A DNA stretch of 64,000 nucleotides from Nitrospirota bacterium. Lineage in GTDB: Bacteria > Nitrospirota > Nitrospiria > Nitrospirales > Nitrospiraceae. The notes under the pieces are model-generated. The model made no database searches. It had not been told where the DNA came from and was given only the letters and a program-made list of their open reading frames with translations. Below are positions 42,211 to 52,440 of the stretch, one piece after another. The stretch covers positions 62,001-126,000 of the forward strand of contig JAPLLG010000005.1 of NCBI GenBank assembly GCA_026387665.1, in the 5' to 3' direction. Made by a program: the position numbers and the translations under genes. Each line of letters opens with the position of its first letter. Positions within the stretch are counted from its first letter, which is position 1.

Positions 42211-43637
42211 CGCTGTGTCCCGCCCACGGTAATTTCATCGATACGAATGGTCGGCAGACCGACGCCCACCGGGACAGATTGCCCGTCCTTGCCGCAGGTC
42301 CCGATCCCCTCGTCGAGCTTGAGATCATGCCCGACCATGGAAACCTTGGTGAGGATCTCCGGGCCGCTGCCGATCAAGGTCGCGCCCTTGACCGGCCTCG
42401 TCACCTTCCCCCCCTCGATCAAGTAGGCCTCGCTGGCGGAAAACACGAACTTGCCGTTGGTAATGTCCACCTGACCGCCGCCGAACGACACGGCATACAA
42501 GCCACGATCGACCGAACGGATAATCTCCTCGGGATCCGAGGTCCCAGCCAACATAAAGGTATTCGTCATGCGCGGCAGCACCACGCTTTGGTAACTTTCC
42601 CGCCGCCCGTTGCCGGTTACGGGAATGCCCATGAGTCGCGCATTCAATTTATCGGTAATGTAGCCGCGCAGAATCCCGTTCTCGATGAGCGTGGTGCGAC
42701 CGGTCGGAGTCCCTTCATCATCCATATTGAGCGAGCCCCTCCGCCCCGGCAGAGTCCCATCATCGACGATCGTACAGACATCGGACGCCACCCGTTTGCC
42801 GAGGAGGTTCGAAAATGCCGAGGTTTTCTTGCGGTTGAAGTCTGCTTCCAATCCATGACCAATGGCTTCATGCAACAAAATCCCTGGCCAGCCTCCGCCT
42901 AGTACGACCGGCATGACACCGGCCGGCGCGTCGACAGCAGAAAGGTTGAGGATCGCTTCACGGGCCGCTTCCCGCGCAAATCGTAAATGCCGGTCGCCCT
43001 CATGATAAAACTCAAACCCGACACGACCGCCCCCGCCGAATGAACCGGACTGGCGTTGCCCCTTCTCTTCGGCAATACAGGTGACTTGCAGCCGCGATAG
43101 CGGCTGGACATCCCCGATCAAGGTGCCGTCCGAGGTGGCGACCACCACCACTTTATATTCCGTGTTAAACGAGGCCATGACATTCTTGATGCGCGGATCA
43201 TACCGGCGCGCCTCGGCATCGATCGCGTTCAATAGGGCCACGCGATCCGCCGTGGCGACTTCAACCTGTACCCGTTCAACCGGATAGAGATCGCGCGTCG
43301 GACGTTGACGGACCGGCGCAGGAACGGCCTGAGCCCCACTCGGCGAATTGGCAATGTAGCGGGCCGTATCGGCCGCCAGCTCAAGATCCTTTTTCGTCAG
43401 CTCGTCGGAATAGGCAAAGCCAGTTTTCTCACCCGCCGTCGCCCGCACCCCCACACCCTGCGACACACTCTTCGTGGCACGTTTGACGAGCGACTCCTCC
43501 ATCGAAACGGACTCGGACACACAAGACTCAAAATACAGGTCGGCATAATCGACATCACGGACCTTGACCCGACCAAGCGCCGAGAGCACTTCGCCTTCGG
43601 TCAGGCCAAAAGATGCGAGCTGAACAAGTTCACCCAT
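42207..43637 (-). CDS. tldD: TldD-type metalloprotease catalytic subunit
   Basis: A 476-residue protease with the catalytic HEAIGHGLEAD (HExxxH) motif near residue 264, plus VVLGGGWPGILLHEA, MDDEGTPTGRTTLIENGILRGYITDKLNARLMG and FVFSASEAYLIEGGKVTRPVKGATLIG. It works with the TldE protein encoded next. It heads the operon tldD-tldE-DLH-hypothetical and diverges from uppS. Confidence 0.95.
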   Translation of the reverse strand: MGELVQLASFGLTEGEVLSALGRVKVRDVDYADLYFESCVSESVSMEESLVKRATKSVSQGVGVRATAGEKTGFAYSDELTKKDLELAADTARYIANSPSGAQAVPAPVRQRPTRDLYPVERVQVEVATADRVALLNAIDAEARRYDPRIKNVMASFNTEYKVVVVATSDGTLIGDVQPLSRLQVTCIAEEKGQRQSGSFGGGGRVGFEFYHEGDRHLRFAREAAREAILNLSAVDAPAGVMPVVLGGGWPGILLHEAIGHGLEADFNRKKTSAFSNLLGKRVASDVCTIVDDGTLPGRRGSLNMDDEGTPTGRTTLIENGILRGYITDKLNARLMGIPVTGNGRRESYQSVVLPRMTNTFMLAGTSDPEEIIRSVDRGLYAVSFGGGQVDITNGKFVFSASEAYLIEGGKVTRPVKGATLIGSGPEILTKVSMVGHDLKLDEGIGTCGKDGQSVPVGVGLPTIRIDEITVGGTQR

Positions 43638-43751
43638 GGTTCGAGAATCCCTACTCGGTTGGCATGCAGATAGACGACGAAGTATAGCCGATCCCTTTCC
43701 GCAGGCGCAATGCGAACCTGCTCAACTTGTCGCTTTTACAGGACTTTTCGT

Positions 43752-43780
43752 TTGACTTTCCCTCTGCTCACCAGTAAACT
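43752..43780 (+). promoter_or_regulatory. Sigma70-type promoter for the envelope operon
   Basis: TTGACT (43752-43757), a 17-bp spacer and TAAACT (43775-43780), placing the transcription start near 43787, just before the uppS start. Confidence 0.6.
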
Positions 43781-43808
43781 TTGCTCGCCTACCGTAAGAC
43801 TTTCCAAG

Positions 43809-44624
43809 ATGAAGGATCGTGACCAGCAACACCCTATGAGTACAAACGAATCATCGGCCATGGACCAGCTGTCAGCCGAAGAGCTGGCCTCCAAGCTCGA
43901 CCCAGCCCTCCTGCCGAAACACGTGGCGATCATCATGGACGGCAACGGTCGTTGGGCAGAATCACGGCACCTCCCCCGCATTGCCGGTCATCGGGAAGGG
44001 ATCAAATCCGTTCGTGAAATGGTCCAGGCCTGCTCAGACCTTGGCATCCAAGCCCTGACCATTTACGCGTTTTCTCAGGAAAACTGGAACCGCCCCGCTC
44101 AAGAAATATCCTCGCTCATGGGCTTGCTCGAATACTTCCTGGCGGAGGAACGGACGAAACTCATCGAACAGGGTGTCAGGTTTCGCACGATCGGACGGCT
44201 CGAAGACCTCCCTGCCTCCGCCATCCAATGGGTCCGTGGCACGGAACAGGCGACCGCTCACCTCGACAAACTCCACCTCACAGTCGCCCTCAGCTACGGT
44301 GGCCGCACAGAAATCGTCGATGCGGTGCGGGAAATCCTGCGTGACGCGCAAGAGGGGAAACTGCAACCGGGCGAGGTGGATGAGGCACTGATCCAGCAAC
44401 ACCTCTATACCCAGGGGCTGCCGGATCCCGATCTCCTGATTCGCACCAGCGGCGAAACCCGCATCAGCAATTTCCTCCTCTGGCAACTGGCCTATACCGA
44501 ACTCTATTTCACGACAACCCTCTGGCCCGATTTCCGTCGCCGCGAGTTCTTGCTGGCTCTCTTGGAATACCAGCGCCGCGAGCGGCGATTCGGTCGCGTC
44601 CTCAGCAGCACGATTTCCTCATAG
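43809..44624 (+). CDS. uppS: Isoprenyl transferase (undecaprenyl diphosphate synthase)
   Basis: About 271 residues. It has the cis-prenyltransferase motifs HVAIIMDGNGRWAESRHLPRIAGHREG, TIYAFSQENWNRP, ALSYGGRTEIVDAVREI and DLLIRTSGETRISNFLLWQLAYTELYF. It makes the C55 lipid carrier for peptidoglycan and O-antigen. The start is uncertain: ATG 43809, 43836 or 43860 are in frame and none has a clear Shine-Dalgarno. It is the first gene of the classic uppS-cdsA-dxr-rseP-proS order. Confidence 0.94.
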   Translation: MKDRDQQHPMSTNESSAMDQLSAEELASKLDPALLPKHVAIIMDGNGRWAESRHLPRIAGHREGIKSVREMVQACSDLGIQALTIYAFSQENWNRPAQEISSLMGLLEYFLAEERTKLIEQGVRFRTIGRLEDLPASAIQWVRGTEQATAHLDKLHLTVALSYGGRTEIVDAVREILRDAQEGKLQPGEVDEALIQQHLYTQGLPDPDLLIRTSGETRISNFLLWQLAYTELYFTTTLWPDFRRREFLLALLEYQRRERRFGRVLSSTISS

Positions 44625-45517
44625 TGGTCGATCTGAACCTCCAGATGCAAACAACGAACACCGGCCAACAGCCGACTCACCCAACGCCGGTTGCGGCAGC
44701 CCGGTTCGACCCCCGTCGGATCTATACAGTCCTGGTCCTGGCTCCCCTGCTGTATGCCGTCATTCGCTACCTCCCGCCCCTCGTGTTTTCAGGCGTCGTG
44801 GTGCTGGCGGGAGCGCTCGCCCTCTTCGAATTCTACCGATTGTGTTTCAGCGACCGCAGCCAGTCCTGGCTGATCGGAATCGGCCTGGCAGGATTCGCAG
44901 CCGTGATTCTCGGCGCTCATTGGCCGAACATCATCCTGCCGAGCCTCCTTGCCACATTGATCGGCATCATTTCCGTCCCCCTCTTCAGCCGCGCACCCCT
45001 CGAGCAGAGCTTGAGGGATGGGGCCATGACCCTGTTCGGCGTGCTCTACCTGGGACTCACGCTTGGCCCGCTCTCAATGACGAGACAGCTCCCTCAGGGT
45101 GAATGGCTCATTTTCTTTCTCCTGCTCGTGACCTGGGCCTCCGATACCGGCGCCTACTATGTCGGCACCCTCTACGGACGACACCGCTTGGCTCCCACGA
45201 TCAGTCCGAAGAAATCCTACGAAGGCTTGGTGGGAGGCTTGATCGGTGCGATAATCGCCGCGTACATCATTCGCTGGTGGTTTCTCCAGGAGCTGTCCGC
45301 GCTTGACTGTCTGGTCCTGGGCACCCTCCTGACCATCACAGGTCTTTGGGGCGATCTGACCGAATCGGCCATGAAGCGTAGCGTCGGCATCAAAGATTCC
45401 GGCGGAATCCTGCCAGGCCATGGCGGCATGCTCGACCGGTTGGATAGTCTCTTGTTCACAGCCCCTGCCTTCTACTACTATGTAACGATGGTGAGCCGGC
45501 TACGGATCATCGAATGA
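44624..45517 (+). CDS. cdsA: Phosphatidate cytidylyltransferase
   Basis: A 297-residue membrane protein with about eight transmembrane helices. The C-terminal signature is SAMKRSVGIKDSGGILPGHGGMLDRLDS, preceded by ASDTGAYYVGTLYGRHRLAPTISPKKSYEGLVGG. It makes CDP-diacylglycerol from phosphatidate and CTP. The GTG start shares one base with the uppS stop (TAGTG), so the two are coupled. Confidence 0.94.
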   Translation: MVDLNLQMQTTNTGQQPTHPTPVAAARFDPRRIYTVLVLAPLLYAVIRYLPPLVFSGVVVLAGALALFEFYRLCFSDRSQSWLIGIGLAGFAAVILGAHWPNIILPSLLATLIGIISVPLFSRAPLEQSLRDGAMTLFGVLYLGLTLGPLSMTRQLPQGEWLIFFLLLVTWASDTGAYYVGTLYGRHRLAPTISPKKSYEGLVGGLIGAIIAAYIIRWWFLQELSALDCLVLGTLLTITGLWGDLTESAMKRSVGIKDSGGILPGHGGMLDRLDSLLFTAPAFYYYVTMVSRLRIIE

Positions 45518-45527
45518 GGACGCCGCT

Positions 45528-46688
45528 ATGAAAACGATCGTGATCCTTGGATCGACCGGGTCGATCGGCACCAGCACCTTGGATATCGTGGACCGGTTCC
45601 CCGGAGAATTCCGCGTGGCGGGGCTGACCGCCGGCAGCAATGACGAAAAGCTCGAAGAGCAAATCCGCAAGTTCAAGCCCCGCATCGTGGCCCTCTCGGA
45701 TGCCTCCGCTGCCGCCAGACTCAGGCAACGTTGCGCCGGACTGTCCGTCGAAATCCTGGATGGACCGGAAGGCCTGAGTCAGGTCGCCTCTGCGCCAGAA
45801 GCCGACCTGGTCATCTCCGCGATCGTCGGCGGCGCCGGCCTCGTGCCCACGCTGGCGGCCATCCGAAGCGGCAAGCAAATCGCCCTGGCCAATAAAGAAC
45901 CAATGGTCATGGCGGGAAAACTGATGCAGGAGGAAGCGCGCAAACATCACGTGCGCATCTTCCCGGTCGACAGCGAACATAGTGCGATTTTCCAATCGCT
46001 GGAAGGCCATCGCAAAGAAGATGTCCGCCGCCTGATCCTCACGGCCTCCGGCGGAGCCCTCTGGCCCCTGACGAAAGAGGAGCTCCGCGACGTCACAGCC
46101 GAGCGGGCACTTCAGCACCCCAATTGGAAGATGGGCGCCAAAATCACGATCGACTCCGCCACCCTCATGAACAAGGGGCTCGAAGTCGTCGAAGCCCGCT
46201 GGCTCTTCGATATTCCGGAGTCTCAGATCGAAGTGATGATCCATCGGGAAAGCATCATCCATTCTCTGGTAGAGTATCAGGATCGTTCGATGATCGCGCA
46301 GTTGGGACTGCCGGATATGCGCACCCCGATTTCCTATGCGATGCAATACCCGGGGCGCCTGCCGCTCGATCTTCCCTCGCTGGAGTTGACCGAGATCGCG
46401 AAGTTGACGTTCTGCAAGCCGGATCACGATCGGTTCCCCTGCCTGGGACTCGGCTATGAGTCTCTGCGGATCGGCGGGACGATGCCGGCCACGATGAATG
46501 CCGCGAACGAAATCGCCGTCGATGCGTTCCTCAAGGGTGGCATCCGATTTACCGATATCGTGGAGATTATCCGCAGCACGATGGACGCTCACAGCCTTAA
46601 AGACGTGGATACGTTGGAAGAGGCGTTAGAGGCGGATCGTTGGGCTCGTGAGAAAGCCGAATCGTTAGTCTCGGCGTTGGCCCGCTAG
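45528..46688 (+). CDS. dxr: 1-deoxy-D-xylulose 5-phosphate reductoisomerase
   Basis: This 386-residue enzyme has the NADPH motif GSTGSIGTSTLDIVD, ALANKEPMVMAG, the substrate-binding SGGALWP and IDSATLMNKGLEVVEA, and the C-terminal GTMPATMNAANEIAV. It converts DXP to MEP with NADPH and Mn2+, so the host uses the MEP isoprenoid pathway that feeds UppS and HpnD. It is 10 nt after cdsA. Confidence 0.96.
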   Translation: MKTIVILGSTGSIGTSTLDIVDRFPGEFRVAGLTAGSNDEKLEEQIRKFKPRIVALSDASAAARLRQRCAGLSVEILDGPEGLSQVASAPEADLVISAIVGGAGLVPTLAAIRSGKQIALANKEPMVMAGKLMQEEARKHHVRIFPVDSEHSAIFQSLEGHRKEDVRRLILTASGGALWPLTKEELRDVTAERALQHPNWKMGAKITIDSATLMNKGLEVVEARWLFDIPESQIEVMIHRESIIHSLVEYQDRSMIAQLGLPDMRTPISYAMQYPGRLPLDLPSLELTEIAKLTFCKPDHDRFPCLGLGYESLRIGGTMPATMNAANEIAVDAFLKGGIRFTDIVEIIRSTMDAHSLKDVDTLEEALEADRWAREKAESLVSALAR

Positions 46689-46707
46689 TTTTAAAGGAGC
46701 ATACACC

Positions 46708-48099
46708 TTGTTCATGGCATTCATCTGGTCCCCCGATACGCTCTGGTTGCTCTTGCAGAAAGCCTGGTGGTTCCTGGTCGTCCTGGGCGTGCTCGTCGCC
46801 TTCCATGAGCTCGGGCATTTCCTGGCCGCTCGCTGGGTCGGCGTCAAGGTCCTCAAGTTCTCGCTGGGCTTCGGCCCGAAGCTCTTCGGCCGCCAACTGG
46901 GCGAAACCGAATATCTCCTCTCCGCCATTCCGCTCGGCGGCTACGTGAAACTGTTCGGTGAAGACGAAACCGAGGCGACCACAGAGGCGGATCGCGCGCG
47001 GTCGTTTGCGCACCAACGCCTAGGGGGCAAAGTCCTGATCGTCGCAGCGGGGCCAGGATTTAACTTCATCCTGGCCTATGTCATTTTCTCCGCATGGCTC
47101 GCAACCGGCGCGCCGCTCTTCGTCCCCACGTTCCAAGACCTGACCCCCGATATCGAAGCGATGGTCCCAGGCTCTCCGGCCGATACGGCAGGCCTCCAGA
47201 TCGGCGATCGCGTCAGCCGAGTCAACGGACAGGAGATTTCGACCAGGACTGAGCTGCTCGACGCCGTGGCGAAGAGCAAGGGCCAGGCATTGGCCCTTGA
47301 GGTCAAACGGGACGGACAGGTCAAAACGATGACGGTCACGCCCACCACCGCCCCGGGACCGCAGGCCTCGGCGCAGGAGCCAAGCTATTACCTGGGCGTC
47401 GAGGAGACACCGCCGCTGGTCACATCGGTCGTGCAGGGTTCTCCGGCAGCCAAAGCCGGCCTTCAAGCCGGGGACCATGTGGTCTCCATCGAGGGCCAAG
47501 CCATCCATACCTGGTCGCAGATGACCGGGATCGTGAAAGAACATCCAGGCCAACAGCTGAACGTCGAGGTCTTGCGGGAGGGGCACCGCGTGCCACTGAC
47601 CATGACGCCCTCTACAGAGAAGGCGACGGTCAATGGTCAATCGGTCGAGGTCGGCAAGATCGGCATTTCAGGACCGGGCCGCTCGATCATGCGCTCCAGC
47701 ACCCCGCTTCTCTCTCTCTATGACGGATTGAAAGCGACGTGGGGCTGGACCGAGCTGACCGCCATCGGCCTCTACAAGATGATCGTGGGGGACATCTCCA
47801 GCAAGAATATCGGCGGCCCGCTGACAATCGCTAATATTTCAGGAGAAGCCGCATCGCAAGGGGCCTCCAGCGTGATCTTTCTCATCGCCATCCTGAGCAT
47901 CAACCTGGGCGTCCTCAACTTGCTCCCCATTCCCATTCTGGACGGAGGCCATCTGTTGTTTTTCCTGATCGAGGCCATCCTCCGGAAACCCCTCGGTGAG
48001 CGCCAGAGAGAAGTAGCGCAACAGGCAGGCCTCGTGCTATTAGTGGGCGTCATGATCTTTGCGTTCTGGAACGACCTTGAACGGATCTTCTCCCACTAG
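46708..48099 (+). CDS. rseP: RIP metalloprotease RseP
   Basis: A 463-residue site-2 protease. The zinc motif is FHELGHFLAARWVG in the first transmembrane segment, and the second ligand is in LLPIPILDGGHLLFF. Two PDZ domains (about 140-225 and 230-310) lie between; each has an 'AGL..GD.V..(V/I)' core. It releases anti-sigma factors or signal peptides within the membrane. I chose TTG 46708, because AAAGGAG is 8 nt upstream; ATG 46714 would give a spacing of 14. Confidence 0.94.
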   Translation: MFMAFIWSPDTLWLLLQKAWWFLVVLGVLVAFHELGHFLAARWVGVKVLKFSLGFGPKLFGRQLGETEYLLSAIPLGGYVKLFGEDETEATTEADRARSFAHQRLGGKVLIVAAGPGFNFILAYVIFSAWLATGAPLFVPTFQDLTPDIEAMVPGSPADTAGLQIGDRVSRVNGQEISTRTELLDAVAKSKGQALALEVKRDGQVKTMTVTPTTAPGPQASAQEPSYYLGVEETPPLVTSVVQGSPAAKAGLQAGDHVVSIEGQAIHTWSQMTGIVKEHPGQQLNVEVLREGHRVPLTMTPSTEKATVNGQSVEVGKIGISGPGRSIMRSSTPLLSLYDGLKATWGWTELTAIGLYKMIVGDISSKNIGGPLTIANISGEAASQGASSVIFLIAILSINLGVLNLLPIPILDGGHLLFFLIEAILRKPLGERQREVAQQAGLVLLVGVMIFAFWNDLERIFSH

Positions 48100-48110
48100 G
48101 CCATGAGCCG

Positions 48111-48199
48111 GAAAGTCTGAAGGTCGAACGTCGTCATGTCGGCACAACCAGTCCTCTCTTGCAGACGTTCGGACTTGATGACGTTCTGACCTTTCTCAC
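48111..48199. repeat. Inverted heptamer-like repeats between rseP and proS
   Basis: GAAAGTCTGAAGGTCGAACGTC (read as gaaagtc tgaaggt cgaacgt, 48111 on) faces a partly inverted copy with AAGGTCAGAACGTCATCA on the other strand, ending near 48199. It resembles the arrays at 631 and 22884, but less regularly. Confidence 0.5.
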
Positions 48200-48205
48200 A
48201 CAACC

Positions 48206-49906
48206 ATGCGAACCTCTCAAGTCTTAATCCCCACATTGCGGGAAGAACCGGGCGAAGCCGAAACTGCCAGCCATAAGCTCATGCTTCGGGCCGGGCTGAT
48301 CCGCAAGGTGGCAGCCGGCATCTACACCTACCTCCCGCTCGGCCTCCGGGTCATCCGAAAGGTCGAACAGATCATTCGTGAGGAGATGAACCGGGCCGGC
48401 GCCCAAGAACTGCTCATGCCGATCGCCTCCCCCGCCGAGCTCTGGCAGGAAACAGGCCGATGGAATTTCTACGGCAAGGAGTTGATCCGCTTTAAGGATC
48501 GCCACGATCGCGAGTTCTGTTTGGGGCCGACCCATGAAGAAGTCATCACCGACCTCTTCCGGCGCGAAGTCCGCTCCTATCGGCAGATGCCGCTGAACTT
48601 CTATCAAATCCAAACGAAATTTCGCGACGAAATCCGCCCCCGCTTCGGTCTCATGCGGGGACGCGAGTTCATCATGAAAGACGCCTACAGCTTCGACCAG
48701 GACCCCGCGAGCGCCATGGTTAGCTACCAGAAGATGTACGATGCCTACCAGCGGATCTTCACGCGCTGCGGTCTCACTTTCCGCGCCGTGGAAGCCGACA
48801 CAGGCCTGATCGGCGGCAGCTCCTCGCACGAGTTCATGGTGCTGGCCGAGACCGGCGAGAACACCATCGTCTACAGCGATACCGGCACCTATGCCGCCAA
48901 CGTCGAGCAAGCGGAAGTGCTCCCCCCGACCGAGGTGGACACCGAAGCCCAACGCCCCCTGCAGACCGTGCAGACGCCACGCTGCCGGACCGTCGAAGAA
49001 GTCACGAAGTTTTTGAACGTCTCCCCTTCGCACCTCATCAAGACGCTCCTCTATTCGACGGAAAAAGAGACGGTGGCCGTGCTGGTGCGAGGCGACCATG
49101 AGGTCAATGAGATCAAAGTTCAGCGGCTCCTGCGCGTCACGGAGCTTGCGCTCGCGACGCCCGCCGTCGTCGAGCAAGTTACCGGCGCCCCGGTCGGGTT
49201 TGCCGGTCCCGTCGGGTTGAAAAACATTCGGATTATTGCCGATCACGCGATCAAAGCCTTGCGCAACGTCGTCGTCGGCGGCAACCAGCTCGACACGCAC
49301 TATATCGATGCGAACTGGGAACGCGATTTTCAGGTCGAGCAGTTTGCCGATCTGCGCAGCGCCCGCGAGGGAGACCCCTCACCGAGGAAAGACGGGACGC
49401 TCAAAGCCACGAAAGGCATCGAGGTCGGGCATGTCTTTATGCTCGGCACCAAGTACAGCGAAGCCATGAAGGCCTCCTACCTGGACGCGCAGGGCAAAGA
49501 ATGCCTGGCCGTCATGGGCTGCTACGGCATCGGCGTCGGACGCACCGCCGCCTCGGCAATCGAGCAGAACCACGACGCAAAAGGCATTATCTGGCCCTTC
49601 CCGATCGCGCCTTTCCATGTGCATCTCCTCCCGCTGACCCAATCGGCCCAGACTGCCCAAGTCACTGAACAACTCTACGCGGAACTGCAGGCGGCAGGAC
49701 TGGAAGTGCTCTGGGACGATCGGGATGAACGGGCTGGCGTGAAGTTCAACGATGCGGACCTGATGGGAGCCCCCTTCCAAGTCGTCGTCGGAGACAAGGG
49801 CCTCGCCGAAGGAGTCGTGGAGGTCAAGACCAGAAAAGACGGCGTCAAGATCAAGTTGCCGCCAGCCCAAGTCGTAGCCCATCTCACTCGCGCTCAAACG
49901 AGCTAA
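48206..49906 (+). CDS. proS: Proline--tRNA ligase
   Basis: A 566-residue bacterial-type ProRS with the class II motifs: motif 1 around [32 protein letters not shown]..., motif 2 [14 protein letters not shown], and motif 3 [16 protein letters not shown]. The inserted YbaK-like editing domain (about 225-385) follows. The C-terminal anticodon-binding domain starts HVHLLPLTQ. It charges tRNA-Pro and may hydrolyse Ala-tRNA-Pro through the insert. It is the last gene of the envelope operon. Confidence 0.97.
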   Translation: MRTSQVLIPTLREEPGEAETASHKLMLRAGLIRKVAAGIYTYLPLGLRVIRKVEQIIREEMNRAGAQELLMPIASPAELWQETGRWNFYGKELIRFKDRHDREFCLGPTHEEVITDLFRREVRSYRQMPLNFYQIQTKFRDEIRPRFGLMRGREFIMKDAYSFDQDPASAMVSYQKMYDAYQRIFTRCGLTFRAVEADTGLIGGSSSHEFMVLAETGENTIVYSDTGTYAANVEQAEVLPPTEVDTEAQRPLQTVQTPRCRTVEEVTKFLNVSPSHLIKTLLYSTEKETVAVLVRGDHEVNEIKVQRLLRVTELALATPAVVEQVTGAPVGFAGPVGLKNIRIIADHAIKALRNVVVGGNQLDTHYIDANWERDFQVEQFADLRSAREGDPSPRKDGTLKATKGIEVGHVFMLGTKYSEAMKASYLDAQGKECLAVMGCYGIGVGRTAASAIEQNHDAKGIIWPFPIAPFHVHLLPLTQSAQTAQVTEQLYAELQAAGLEVLWDDRDERAGVKFNDADLMGAPFQVVVGDKGLAEGVVEVKTRKDGVKIKLPPAQVVAHLTRAQTS

Positions 49907-50112
49907 CAGCCAGACCGCCCTCCCATTCCGTCTCCCTGCCGTTGCGCAGGAAGCCCTAGGCTTAAAACTGCCTTTCCCTTGCCTTCCCTTCGCGATCAGC
50001 TAGACTGGCATTTGACCTCCACAGTAAAACCAATGTGGTCGCGAACGCTGCGCCCATTCACGCGCTCGAATCGGGCCCTAACCATTGTGTGTGAGCTGCG
50101 GGAATTCGCCGA

Positions 50113-52440
50113 ATGCAGACCAAGCCCGTCACCCAAAACCTTCAAGGGCTGCAACAGGAAGTGGCATTCGCCGAGAATGTCAAACGCATCACAGACCAAA
50201 TCCTGGCGACCAGCGATCTTGACCATATCCTCCTCGACCTGCGTAAAGAAATACTCGGCCTCCTCGACGCCGAAGACCTGACGATCTTCGCCTTCGATTC
50301 GGACAAAAAAGAAATTTTCTCCAAGGTCCCGCACCTCGACAGCGTCGAGGAAATCCGTCTTCCCATCACGGAACAAAGCCTGGCCGGGCTCTGTGCAAAA
50401 TATCTCCGCCCGGTAAACATCGCCGATGCCTATGATCTCGCGGAGCTGCAAGGCGTCCATCCCTCCCTCCTCCACGACACCTCCTATGACAAGCGAACCG
50501 GATTCAAAACGACGCAGGTCCTGACCTACCCGATTGTGGCGGAAAATAAGTATTTAATGGGCGTCCTCCAACTGCTCAACAAAAAGAGCGGCGCACGTTT
50601 CACCAGAAAAGACGAAGAATCCGTCGCGGAAATCTCGAAGGCCCTCGGCATCGCCCTCTTCAATCTCCGCAAGACCACAAAAAAGAACCCGACAAAATTC
50701 GATCTGCTGCTCACAAACAACCGCATCACCCAACAAGAATTGGACAACGCGCTGGCTGAAGCCAAAAAGGGCGGCTCAGACTTCGACAGCATCCTGATTG
50801 AGAAACATAAAATCCCAAAGCTGGAGATCGGCAAATCGCTCGCCCAGTTCTACAAATGTCCCTACATCGAGTACAGCGATCGCACGATCGTGGACATCGA
50901 ACTCCTGAAAAATCTGAATGTCGACTATCTCAAGAAGAACCACTGGATGCCCCTCAAGCGGGACCGCACCTCCATCGAGATTTTAACGGATGACCCGGGC
51001 GATCTCGATCGCGTGGCCGACATTAAGCGGACCTTCCCCGGCCTCACCATTCGCTTTGCCATCAGCCTCCGTCGTGACATCGCTCAATTCCTCGCCGCCG
51101 CCACAGGACAGGGACCAGGACCGGGAGATCCCAACAGCACCAGAAAGCTGGATGAAAATGTTTCTGACATCCTCGGCGAACTAGCCAACGAGGCCCAAGA
51201 GGAGGCGTCGGAGGATGCCGGAGGCGGACTCGACGAAAACGACAATGCCATCGTGCGACTAGCCAACCAGATCATCGCCGATGCCTACCGACAGGGCGCC
51301 TCCGATATCCACGTCGAACCCTACGGTGAAAAGCGCGAGACCATCGTCCGGTTCCGGGTCGACGGCGACTGTTTCGAATACATGAAGATCCCCCCCAGCT
51401 ATCGGCGCGCCATCGTCTCGCGTCTGAAAATTATGGCCAGCCTCGACATTGCCGAGCGCCGCAAACCTCAGGACGGCAAGATCAAATTCAAGATGTCGGA
51501 AAACAAAGATATTGAGTTGCGTGTCGCCACGATTCCGACCGCGGGATTTAACGAGGACGTGGTCATGCGTCTGCTCGCCGCCAGTGAGCCCTTGCCACTC
51601 GATAAAATGGAGTTTTCCGCACGGAATCTCGCCGCGATCAAGGAGATTGCGGCACGACCCTATGGCATCATTCTCTGCGTCGGGCCAACCGGATCGGGAA
51701 AAACCACGACGTTGCACTCCGTCCTCGGCTTCATTAATACGCCGGACCTTAAAATTTGGACAGCGGAAGATCCGGTCGAAATCACCCAGTACGGACTCCG
51801 CCAGGTTCAAGTGCAGCCGAAGATCGGCTTCACATTTGCCGCAGCCATGCGTGCGTTCCTACGAGCCGACCCCGACGTCATCATGGTCGGTGAAATGCGC
51901 GATAAAGAAACGGCTGAAATCGGCATCGAAGCCTCACTGACCGGCCACCTCGTCATGAGCACCCTCCACACTAATAGCGCCGTGGAAACCGTGACCCGGC
52001 TCCTCGACATGGGCTGCGACTCGTTTAGCTTTGCCGATGCCATGTTGGGAGTCCTGGCCCAGCGCCTCACTCGCCGAATCTGCAAAGACTGTAAGGAGCA
52101 GTATGTCGGGACACCGGAAGAATATGAAGAAATCCGCCAGGGCTATGGGCCGGAACATTGGGACAAACTCGGCATCCCTCAGGACAAGACCTTCCTCCTG
52201 GCTCGCGGAAAAGGATGCGAAACCTGCAATCGCTCTGGCTTTAAGGGGCGGGTCGCGCTGCACGAGCTGCTGCTGGGATCAGACGGAATCAAACGTTTAA
52301 TTCAGACAAAAGCCCGCACGGAAGAGATGGTGAAAGCGGCTATTGAGGACGGCATGACGACCCTCCTGCAGGACGGAGTGCAAAAAACCCTCCTGGGTTA
52401 TACCACACTCAAAGAAGTCAAAGCCGTGGCCATCAAATAA
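50113..52440 (+). CDS. GAF-domain type II secretion / type IV pilus assembly ATPase
   Basis: A 775-residue protein. Residues ~10-195 are a GAF domain (HILLDLRKEILGLLDAEDLTIFAFD...). About 200-330 is a GspE N-domain-like region (FDLLLTNNRITQQELDNALAEA...). The ATPase follows with Walker A CVGPTGSGKTTTLHSVL, Asp box LKIWTAEDPVEI, Walker B LRADPDVIMVGEMRD and His box VMSTLHTNSAVETVTRL. The CxxC pair CKDC...CETC binds zinc. PilB/GspE drives pilin or secretion; an N-terminal GAF sensor is unusual. No other pilus gene is next to it. Intervening gap 49907-50112 holds no gene I trust. Confidence 0.9.
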   Translation: MQTKPVTQNLQGLQQEVAFAENVKRITDQILATSDLDHILLDLRKEILGLLDAEDLTIFAFDSDKKEIFSKVPHLDSVEEIRLPITEQSLAGLCAKYLRPVNIADAYDLAELQGVHPSLLHDTSYDKRTGFKTTQVLTYPIVAENKYLMGVLQLLNKKSGARFTRKDEESVAEISKALGIALFNLRKTTKKNPTKFDLLLTNNRITQQELDNALAEAKKGGSDFDSILIEKHKIPKLEIGKSLAQFYKCPYIEYSDRTIVDIELLKNLNVDYLKKNHWMPLKRDRTSIEILTDDPGDLDRVADIKRTFPGLTIRFAISLRRDIAQFLAAATGQGPGPGDPNSTRKLDENVSDILGELANEAQEEASEDAGGGLDENDNAIVRLANQIIADAYRQGASDIHVEPYGEKRETIVRFRVDGDCFEYMKIPPSYRRAIVSRLKIMASLDIAERRKPQDGKIKFKMSENKDIELRVATIPTAGFNEDVVMRLLAASEPLPLDKMEFSARNLAAIKEIAARPYGIILCVGPTGSGKTTTLHSVLGFINTPDLKIWTAEDPVEITQYGLRQVQVQPKIGFTFAAAMRAFLRADPDVIMVGEMRDKETAEIGIEASLTGHLVMSTLHTNSAVETVTRLLDMGCDSFSFADAMLGVLAQRLTRRICKDCKEQYVGTPEEYEEIRQGYGPEHWDKLGIPQDKTFLLARGKGCETCNRSGFKGRVALHELLLGSDGIKRLIQTKARTEEMVKAAIEDGMTTLLQDGVQKTLLGYTTLKEVKAVAIK

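Noticed and set aside
43640-43660. TpsiC-like GGTTCGA sequence suggesting a tRNA
   Set aside because: No acceptor stem or other arms can be built, and it lies at the start of tldD.
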